NCBI GenBank assembly: GCA_016758965.1
Contig: JAEPRB010000453.1
Coordinates: 1 to 20,126 of the forward strand
Direction: 5' to 3'
DNA: 20,126 nucleotides
DNA from: Circinella minor
Taxonomy: Eukaryota > Mucoromycota > Mucoromycetes > Mucorales > Lichtheimiaceae
Positions 9,421 through 18,049 of the stretch are shown in pieces (position 1 is the first letter of the stretch; each line of letters opens with the position of its first letter). Below the pieces are notes generated by a model, which saw nothing but the letters and a program-made list of their open reading frames with translations, made no database searches and had not been told where the DNA came from. A program made the translations under genes and the position numbers.

Positions 9421-9748
9421 AAAACTCATATTCGAGGGGATGATTCTTTCATGTTCGAGCGAGTAAAATTTCTGTATTCGAAAGAATATTCGAGAACAGC
9501 CTTTTCCATATTGAAGGGAAGAAGTTTTTCTTATTGAAGGGTTGCTATTTTTCATATCCAAGGGAAGGCAATTTTCATAACTTGGTTATGTATTTGGGAA
9601 GAAGAATTTTTCATAATTGAGCATATCCAATTTTCGTATTTGTCCCTACAGATTATCGTAACTGAGCAACTTTATTTTTCGTTGCCGATAGTATAGTAAT
9701 TCGCAACCTATAGTTTTTCATACTCGACGCATGAATTTTCATACAAGG
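9421..9748 (+). repeat. Degenerate ~23-bp tandem repeat
   Basis: A unit resembling TTTTTCATATTGAAGGGAAG recurs. Taking the C after the T run as anchor, copies fall at 9450, 9472, 9506, 9530, 9553, 9576, 9612, 9635, then 9719 and 9740. Spacings are 22, 34, 24, 23, 23, 36, 23, 84, 21. No ORF overlaps it convincingly. It could be an old minisatellite or a subterminal repeat of a DNA transposon. Confidence 0.65.
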
Positions 9749-10171
9749 TCAGAACATTTTTGCTCTTCCTTCTGAGTAGAAATCCTTTGGTGTTGAGCTA
9801 TGTGTAACAGTTTTTTTAAGCGTAAGTTTACTTCATTGTGGAATTGTTTTGTTCCATCTCTTTCTAGATGAATTCTACTCCTCTTTCTACTTTAATACCC
9901 CCACTCAACCTCTCCTCCTACTTCCTCGATGGATGTTGATAAACAGAATAGGCTGCTGATAGTCTTGTCGGATTGGCGAACAGTACGACCGCAACATTTT
10001 TTAAGCAACACCAGTTGACCGACACGATTCTTTGACTAATGATACGTAACGAAGATAGTATTCCAACTGTTAATGACAACGGTATGAACATGATATTATC
10101 TTTCTAAACTGGCAAATGGACTATATAATAACGTTATTTTATATGAAAACATTGAGGTCCTTCTGGCCAGT
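9749..10171. other. Gap with possible coding debris
   Basis: No intact ORF. Short protein-like pieces, for example MDVDKQNRLLIVLSDW (from about 9929) and SIPTVNDNGMNMILSF (near 10060-10107), each run into stops. They may be the eroded 5' part of the broken ORF that follows. Confidence 0.35.
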
Positions 10172-10886
10172 ATGATTTTGATGGTGATGGATATGACCGG
10201 TAGTTCAAGCCAACAATAAAAAAAAACACCAAAAAAGAAAAAGCGTCCGTACAATCCCCCTGAATCCAAAACCATTGAAAAAACATTGGAGGCAATGGTC
10301 GGCGGTATGAAACTAAAACAAACCGCCAATAATCAATATAATATTGATATTATGACTTTGAAAAGTCGTCTTGATACATTCTCTGAAAGTGGTACTGTAA
10401 ACAAAAAGAAAAGAGTTCCCGAGAAAAAAGAGCGCTTTACGTACGGACAAAACGTATAAGCATATATGTCGGTTTGTCGATGTAGATATCATTGCATCGT
10501 ATGGAGAAATCTATGATAATTTCCAAATGCATTTTAATACAACAAAGATTGGACAACATACATTAAAAACCTACGTGCAAAAAATTTTCCATATCACCCA
10601 GTACGCAAAACTTGAATTTTGCTCAATTTTGCATGATTGAACCCATTTCCGCTCATTTATTTACCCAATGCTGTATGTTTTTGCGTTCAACAAACTTGGC
10701 CGACAGTTTTGTCAAATATTAGCAGAACTAGATGCCCATCAGCACCCAACATCAAACCAACAACAATATGTGGACAACAACGCCGGTCAAGCATACCTCT
10801 TATGGATTGATCCTCCTCCTCCTGAGCCAGACTAGAAAAACAAATATGTAAAGGTAGCTTATTTTCCTCTTGACTCAAATATATAA
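10172..10886 (+). pseudogene. Broken ORF of unknown family, possibly element-borne
   Basis: Protein-like reading is spread over two frames. From ATG at 10172 the frame meets a stop at 10217-10219, then continues KKTPKKKKRPYNPPESK, EAMVGGMKLKQTANNQYNID, and RVPEKKERFTYG to a stop at 10457-10459. One frame over, from about 10449, it continues KTYKHICRFVDVDIIASYGE, IGQHTLKTYVQKIFHITQY, a stop at 10638-10640, then YVFAFNKLGRQFCQILAELD and QAYLLWIDPPPPEPD, a stop at 10833-10835, and ends at 10884-10886. So there are at least three in-frame stops and one frameshift. The N-terminal part is Lys-rich. I do not recognise a domain. Its position just upstream of the transposase relic suggests it belongs to the same element or an older neighbour. 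Confidence 0.5.
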
Positions 10887-11161
10887 TATAATTTCCTTAA
10901 AAAAAAACCTATATTGTTCGTTCTCCCACTTATTTCCACACTCATACACACACACACTATTGATTTTCACCATATGAGCCTATATCTCTTTATTTTCATT
11001 ATTCTTTCCCTTATGACATTTTCCCTGTTACCCCCACAGGGTTTTTAGTACTCTTGTAAACATTTCTGAACTGTCTCAAACAAATATGCCAAACCTGGCG
11101 CTGTGTTAAAAATGGCTCATATGCAATTTATTTACGAATTTATTGCATTGCTGATGAAATA

Positions 11162-12505
11162 TTGACCCACAATTGTACCATTGAACAACCAGTAGAGGAT
11201 GTTGACACCGACCTTCTTCGTCAAACTAAAATGGAATGGCAAGGAACAGCAGGTGGAATCCAATCGCTTTATCAATATGAAATTCAAAAAGTCGATGAAG
11301 AGATGACGGAAGCGGTATTGACAAATGTTGAAACTGGCAATAGCGAACCTCAGTCTTGCCCGAGAAAAGTGACGACAGCCAAAAAGAGATAAGCGCGCAG
11401 AAAGTACACTCCTCAGCAAATCCAACAACTTTTTGATTATGTCATTGAGATGGGTATGACTCCCAAAGCAGCTTCAATTTTGGTTGGAATTAAGAACAGA
11501 ACTGGTCAGCATTATATTCGTCAGTACAAGATCGATAACGAGATAGTTGTTCCTAATGCTGCAACGAAAAAACGTTTTGGACGTCCACCCACTTTGACTT
11601 GTGAACACACTGCGTTTCTTATTGACCACTATGATAAAAATGCGGGTGCAGTACTTTTTGAAGCACAAGATGCTTTGTCTGAAAAATTTAATGGTATTTC
11701 AATAACATTAAACGGGTTTCATAAACATCTTGTCTACAATGCTGATTTGACCTTGAAAAAGCTGGAAAAGTTACCAATGGCTACAGTAACTGAAACGACA
11801 CTGGATAAACGTGCAAAATTCAATGGAACAATGATCCTGAATTTGACTTCGATAATTGTTGCGTGTTTATCGATGAAGCTGGTTTCAACCTCCATATACG
11901 TCGTAATTTTGGTCGATCTAAGAAAGTAAGTCCTGCTCGAGCCGTAATTCCTTCACAACGTGGTGTATCCATTACTATTCTCGGCACTATCTGCGAGGTT
12001 GGTGTTATCAATGTGTCTCTCATAAAGCCACGAGCTGTACAAAGCAGTAAGAAACGAAAGCGAAGTGATGGTACCCCTGTGGTGAATGCTCGCATTGGAA
12101 CACGTACAGAACATTTGATCGTTTTTCTTAACAAGGTCATCGATATTCTTGATGAGAATGATATTAAAGGACGTTACTTGGTAATGGACAACGCGCCCAT
12201 CCATACAAATCTGCCAATTGCTCGTCTTGTGGAGCAACGTGGCTACAAGTGCACTTATCTTGCTCCGTATTCTCCTTTTCTCGATCCAATAAAGGAGTTT
12301 TGGTCGAAAGTCAAGCTTAAGTGTAACATGTAGTCGACATTATCGTTCTTGAACTTAATATTTTTATCATGATAGATGTTCGAAGAGACAAGTTGAGTGA
12401 GAAAGATCAGTTGACCCCCAGAATTACTGAAGCTGTTAAAAGAGTAACCATGGTGATTGTGTTGAATGGATCAAGCATGCAAAATCGTTTTTTGATGCTT
12501 GTCTC
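11162..12505 (+). pseudogene. Decayed Tc1/mariner (DDE_3) transposase
   Basis: Element transposase, inactive. An N-terminal acidic segment (11162-11389) ends in an in-frame stop at 11390-11392; the same frame resumes with RRKYTPQQIQQLFDYVIEMG, a helix-turn-helix type DNA-binding region, and KKRFGRPPTLT. Near 11818-11824 the frame shifts by one base, after which WNNDPEFDFDNCC joins VFIDEAGFN (first catalytic Asp). Then come LVMDNAPIH (second Asp) and YLAPYSPFLDPIKEFW, where the Glu expected right after PI is Lys. A stop at 12331-12333 follows, then LSEKDQLTPRITEAVKRVT and, after another frameshift, GDCVEWIKHAKSFFDACL, which matches the usual C-terminus of fungal members. Family assignment is from the DDE_3 motifs. 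No convincing terminal inverted repeats were found. Confidence 0.85.
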
Positions 12506-12598
12506 GAAAAAAAAAAGTCCTGTAACAACTTTTACATTTTTTTTTTTTGTTTTATAAGTAGTTTTTAATGAAATAAAGATTGACATACAATTATATAT

Positions 12599-12656
12599 AA
12601 CGCAAAAACATAAACGCAAATTTAGTAACGCAAGTTTATTTCTTAGGCAACGCAAA
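12599..12656 (+). repeat. Four ACGCAA copies
   Basis: ACGCAA begins at 12600, 12614, 12628 and 12650; the first three are spaced exactly 14 bp. Located just beyond the transposase relic, so possibly subterminal repeats of the element. Confidence 0.7.
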
Positions 12657-12770
12657 ATTTCATTCTCATTGGGGCAAATAATTTGGAAAAAAACCTGTAT
12701 AATTATGTTTCCAAATTAAAAAGGATGTAATTTTATCGTGCAAGAAAGAAACAAAATACTACAAATCAGT

Positions 12771-12776
12771 TTTATT
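12771..12776 (-). terminator. Polyadenylation signal AATAAA for the glutamine synthetase gene
   Basis: Reads AATAAA on the minus strand, about 113 nt downstream of the stop codon at 12891-12889. Usage not proven. Confidence 0.5.
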
Positions 12777-12819
12777 ATATGAAAAAAAAACAAGTAATTG
12801 TTGGAATGAAAAGAGAAGA

Positions 12820-12866
12820 TGGTGGTGGTGGTGGTGGTGGTGGTGGGAGAGCGAGAGAGAGAGAGG
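12820..12866. repeat. (TGG)n followed by (GA)n microsatellites
   Basis: About nine TGG units run straight into a GA tract, ending 23 nt from the glutamine synthetase stop codon. In the synthetase mRNA this is a C/U-only tract of CCA and CU repeats within the 3' UTR. Confidence 0.85.
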
Positions 12867-12888
12867 AAGAGGGAAAGTATGAATTAAA

Positions 12889-15852
12889 TTAGATGTTCAA
12901 GAAAAGTTCAGTGTACTTGGGGAATGACCTATAAAAGAAAAAAGAAGTAAATTTAATACTTAATTTCGATTTACATATTCTTACTTATCGTTTCCAAAAG
13001 AATAAAAACTTACCAAAGTTTATCAGAAATGTTTCTTTCCAAGTAATCTGCGAGTTCACGAACAGCTTCCATAGCAGGAAGAACCTTTTCGCTAGCATAG
13101 AAAGCCAACTCACTTACATCCTCAATTTCAGTCCAATGATTAGCTAATTTTTCCAATTCTTGAACACGGTCTTGAAGGTTAGCAACAACAGGTGATAATT
13201 CTTTGATGACACGAGATTCAGCTGTAGCATCTAAACCAATAGTAACAATCTTGGAAGCAGTATCTGCCAATTCACCACGATAAGTATAAGCAGCAGGTAA
13301 CACATGTTGAATGACCATCGTAAGCAAAGTTTGTGCTTCAATCATGACATCCTTGGCATATTTTTCCATCAAAATGTGATAACGGGAGGTCAATTCAGCA
13401 TCAGAGAAAACACCTGTTTGACGCAACATATCAGCATTTTTATCCTTCAAAAGACACTGGAAAGCATCAGGACTCTTAACAATATTAGGTAAACCACGCT
13501 TGGCTGCTTCAGCAACCCATTCATCCGAATAATTATCACCTTCGAAACGAATAGGCTTGGTCTTTTTAATGTATTCACGAATAACAGCCAATTGATCTTC
13601 ACGGGAAGCAACCTTCTTGTCACCCATTTGTTTACGTAAAGCTTCCTTCATTTCGGTCAAAGAAGAAGCAACAGCAGAATTGAGAAGAGTGACAGGGAAT
13701 GAAGTCGATTGCTTAGAACCAACAGCACGGAATTCAAATTTGTTGCCAGTGAAAGCAAATGGAGAAGTACGGTTACGATCAGTCAAATCACGAGCAATAC
13801 TGGGAAGAGTGGCCACCTTAAGATCGAGAACAGTACCCTTGACACGCACGTTTTGCATTTGTGTACCAGTGGCATCATAATCGACAGGTCGGTTTTCTTC
13901 AATAGCATTAAGGACTTCATTCAGTTGACTACCCAAGAAGACGGAGATAATACCTGGGGGAGCTTCATGAGCACCAAGACGATGATCATTGGATGCAGAT
14001 GCAATACCAGCACGTAACAAATCACCGTGATCGAGAACAGCCTTTAGGATGGCGACCAAAAAGAATAAGAAGCGCAAGTTGTTTTCAGGAGCAGCTGAAG
14101 GATCCAAAAGGTTATCACCTTGATCAGTGGACATACTCCAGTTACAATGTTTACCAGAACCATTGACACCACGGAAAGGCTTTTCGTGGAAAAGTACCTT
14201 AAGTTTGTGACGATGAGCAACACGGTGAAGGACATCCATGGTCAACAAATTGTGATCGACAGCTTGCATAGCTTCTTCAAAAATAGGAGCTACTTCAAAT
14301 TGAGCAGGAGCAACTTCATTATGGCGAGTCTTGATTGGTACACCGAGTTTGGCAAGTTCATGTTCACATTCACTGATAGCGGCCAAGACACGGGTGGGAA
14401 TTTTACCGAAATAATGATCTTCGAGTTGTTGATGACGAGGAGGTAAACCACCAAGTAAAGTACGACCTGTGATCTTTAAATCGGGACGCAAAGTATATAA
14501 ACCACGATCAATCAAGAAATATTCTTGTTCAGTACCAAGGGTAGTGAAAACGTTCTTTGTGCGAGGATGATCTGTGCGTGTATATATATTGTGAGTCATT
14601 ATTGTATCTCCTCCCCTCCCCTCCCCCCCTCTCCACATACATTTTCCTTTCCACGTCCCCACCCCCCCTTTTTTTTTTGTCGATGCATCCTAATTTTTTT
14701 TTTATTGTTTATCCTTTTTTTTTTTTTTTTTTTTACCTTCATCCACTTCTTCAATCATGGATAAGAATTCCAAAACAGTCTTGTTTAAAACTTCAGAAGA
14801 TCTTAATAAAACACTCTTTTCATCTAAAGCTTCACCATTATAAGAAATAAAGACAGAAGGAACGTATAAGATGGCAGTACCATGAGGACCATCTTGAATA
14901 AACATTGGGCTGAGATTATTTTTTTTTTATATATAATAAAGTCAGCGCTATTTTTAGGATATACATATATATATATATATTGGGATAATATCATAAAAAA
15001 AAAAAAAAAAAGCAGGAGGTGTAGTAGAATAATGCCTCGATCATTTCCCACTTCCCTCCGCTCCATATTTCTGTTTTTATATTTTGTGTTATTACCTCTT
15101 AGTGTCCCACACAGTGTAACCGCGAGCTTCAAAGGTAGTACGCATACCACCTGATGGGAAAGAAGAAGCATCAGGTTCAGATTGTAAAAGTTGAGAACCT
15201 GAAAATGTTTCAAGAGCTGTAACCTGTCAAAAAAAAAAGTCCCAATTAAAATGATTTTAGCCATTCCCTTTTACTTGTTTGTTCTCTATACGAAATTATA
15301 ATGATATATATATATATATATATATAATACAAACCTCTTCAAAACCATTAAAGAAAGTAGATTTTAAAGTCAAAAATGAATCATGTTTTTCAGCAGTAGA
15401 ATCTGTCATAGGTTGAAACCAATGGGTAAAATGACTTGCACCACGTTCAATAGCCCAAACTTTGACAGCATGAGCAATAGCATCAGCAGTAACCTTGTCT
15501 AAAGTTTGATTACCACGAAGTTGTTTCATAAAGCTCTTTTATATATATATATATATATAACAAACAAAAAGGTTAATAAAACCTCATTTACATTCTTTTT
15601 TCTTTATTCTTATTTTCCTTTTCCTTTCCTTTCCATCCCTGTCATTTCGTTTCAACAAAAAAAAAAAAATGAGGTTTTTACCTTAAAGATGGGTTTTGGT
15701 AATGTACGTGACATCTCCTTTAAAGAAAAAACATTACTACCAAAAACTTCAGTAATGGTCTTTGCTTTACCACTATCGTCAGACAAATTAATGTTACGAG
15801 GTGCCTTTGTAAGACTTTCTACTACAGTATTAATACGTGCTTCGTGTGTCAT
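12889..15852 (-). CDS. glnN: Type III glutamine synthetase (GSIII/GlnN), 756 aa
   Basis: Joins ammonia to glutamate using ATP to make glutamine. Exons (minus): 15852-15682, 15535-15335, 15223-15096, 14909-14737, 14571-13014, 12928-12889; introns of 146, 111, 186, 165 and 85 nt are all GT-AG and keep frame. Residue order: GSIII N-terminal domain (about 1-225, with [10 protein letters not shown] and [10 protein letters not shown]), catalytic domain starting [10 protein letters not shown] (237-246; metal ligands of the E-x-E type), [13 protein letters not shown] (308-320), [10 protein letters not shown] (361-370), [19 protein letters not shown] (420-438), and [18 protein letters not shown] (489-506). 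A helical C-terminal extension follows, ending [14 protein letters not shown] across the last intron. The length is far above fungal GSII (about 350-380) and right for GSIII. The start ATG opens MTHEARIN, followed by an N-terminus typical of the family. Divergent from THI4; shared promoter region has GATA sites. Confidence 0.96.
14957..15560. repeat. (TA)n tracts in three glutamine synthetase introns
   Basis: TA runs at about 14965-14980, 15304-15326 and 15540-15559 fall in introns 3, 2 and 1. The last abuts the exon 2 acceptor and the second follows the exon 2 donor closely. A similar run precedes the last THI4 acceptor (about 17673-17688). Confidence 0.8.
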
Positions 15853-16330
15853 TTTTTTTATAAGGCTACTATTATTTAAAAAAAAAAAAAAGAAACAAGA
15901 AGGAAAAATAATAATAATAATAAATTTATTTTCATTCGAACTGAGAGATCAATTTTTCTTTTTTACGCGGTAGTTTAATTTTAGAATTGTTTGGTTGTCA
16001 AAAAAAAATTGAACCAATCCCATGGAATTCACCCCTATAAAACTTGTTGCTATTATATATTTCTCTTTTGAACAAAATCCATTGCTACCGGATCGCGGCT
16101 ATAATATTTCTTTATTCGATTTCTTCCCCCCCCCAAAAAAAAAAACGCGTAAAATGCACTTCCCACACACACACACACATACACACACATACATAACATC
16201 ATTATGATAAAAATAAAAATAAAAAAATAAAAGTGTACACCCGATTATTTTATTACCTGGGTAACCTTTCAATAATAATAACAATGCATGAATTATTTCT
16301 TATAAAGAGGAAGGTCATCTGAGATTTTTA

Positions 16331-16347
16331 TGATAAGATTATGATAA
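16331..16347 (+). promoter_or_regulatory. Paired TGATAA GATA-factor sites
   Basis: Two TGATAA hexamers 11 bp apart, one helical turn. AreA/Nit2-type fungal nitrogen regulators bind HGATAR, often as closely spaced pairs. Relevance to the glutamine synthetase gene is plausible but inferred. Confidence 0.45.
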
Positions 16348-16482
16348 ACAGGTTTTTAATATAAAATGTTAACATTTGGGGGGAGAGTGTTTCTTTGGGC
16401 GCGGGTAACTATATTTCATTCACTATATTTTTTTTTTATGCCGTCACAATTTTTGATGATGTTCATCTAAAAAAAAAAAAGA

Positions 16483-16490
16483 TATAAATA
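16483..16490 (+). promoter_or_regulatory. THI4: TATA box of THI4
   Basis: TATAAATA lies 73 bp upstream of the ATG at 16556. The expected start site would be near 16510-16520, leaving a short leader rich in C, T and A that ends AACAAAAACAAATG. The leader contains no TPP aptamer. Confidence 0.65.
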
Positions 16491-16555
16491 CCACCCATTA
16501 TTCGCAACCATTCTTCAATTATTCTCTTTAACTTTTATCTCAAGAACAAAAACAA

Positions 16556-17807
<1,252 letters not shown>

Positions 17808-17818
17808 GAATTTTTGAG

Positions 17819-17994
17819 GTACGTGCTAATTGTTGATTATCGAGTAAAAAAGAAAACTTTTATAAAAAAAAAAAAAAAAAAATTGTGATTGGCTATATAT
17901 TTGGTTTTCTATCCTCGAAATCTTGCAATTGGCACTAGGGGTGCTTGTTTAATTGTAAAGAAATATACATTTTATTTTTCTTTATATTATTCAG
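17819..17994 (+). other. THI4: Candidate 3'-UTR intron of THI4
   Basis: A strong donor GTACGT starts 11 nt after the THI4 stop codon. The best acceptor is a pyrimidine/AT-rich tract ending TTATTCAG at 17994, inside the TPP aptamer. Splicing would remove the 5' half of the aptamer (P1, P2 and P3 left strands) from the mRNA. No strong branch site stands out, so splicing needs RNA evidence. Confidence 0.45.
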
Positions 17995-18049
17995 GCTGAG
18001 ATATACCCTTAGAACTTGACTCTGGATAATACCAGCGAAAGGAAGTGTC
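17931..18049 (+). promoter_or_regulatory. TPP riboswitch aptamer downstream of THI4
   Basis: Binds thiamine pyrophosphate. All core elements are readable. P1 GGCACT (17931-17936) pairs with AGTGTC (18044-18049). P2 AGGGGT (17937-17942) pairs with ACCCTT (18005-18010). P3 GCTTG (17943-17947) pairs with CAGGC (17992-17996), with an AT-rich extension TAAAGAAA/TTTCTTTA (17956-17963 / 17977-17984). The pyrimidine-sensing CTGAGA is 17996-18001. The P4 strands are CTT (18015-18017) and AAG/AGG (about 18039-18042). P5 is CTGG (18022-18025) with CCAG (18032-18035), closing ATAATA. GCGAAAGGAAGT follows as in bacterial thiM. One extra base is seen in the GATCT-equivalent segment (GACTCT). The extended P3 is typical of eukaryotic members. 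No gene lies downstream on + within the window, so it belongs to THI4. Confidence 0.94.

Larger units (their letters stand above)
12506..12888. other. Transposon 3' flank and 3' UTR of the glutamine synthetase gene
   Basis: Contains the ACGCAA cluster (12599-12656), a minus-strand AATAAA (12776-12771) about 113 nt after the synthetase stop codon, and the TGG/GA microsatellites. No ORF. Confidence 0.6.
15853..16555. promoter_or_regulatory. Shared head-to-head promoter region of glnN-type GS and THI4
   Basis: 703 bp separate the two start codons. Contents: a CCAAT box at 16014-16018, CA microsatellite (about 16164-16193), TGATAA at 16205-16210, 16331-16336 and 16342-16347, TTATCT (GATA site on the other strand) at 16535-16540, and a TATA box 73 bp before the THI4 ATG. 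No ORF of substance. Which sites serve which gene cannot be told from sequence. Confidence 0.65.

Noticed and set aside
10674..12612. Exact 14-bp inverted match as terminal repeats of the Tc1/mariner element
   Set aside because: The left copy lies inside the continuous readable frame of the broken ORF and similarity does not extend; kept only as a weak note.
13304..14446. Plus-strand open frames inside the glutamine synthetase gene
   Set aside because: Antisense shadows of a strongly supported coding exon.
16319..16324. CTGAGA in the THI4 upstream region as a possible 5' TPP aptamer
   Set aside because: No ACCC strand, P4/P5 or GGAAGT follows; the only complete aptamer is at 17931-18049.
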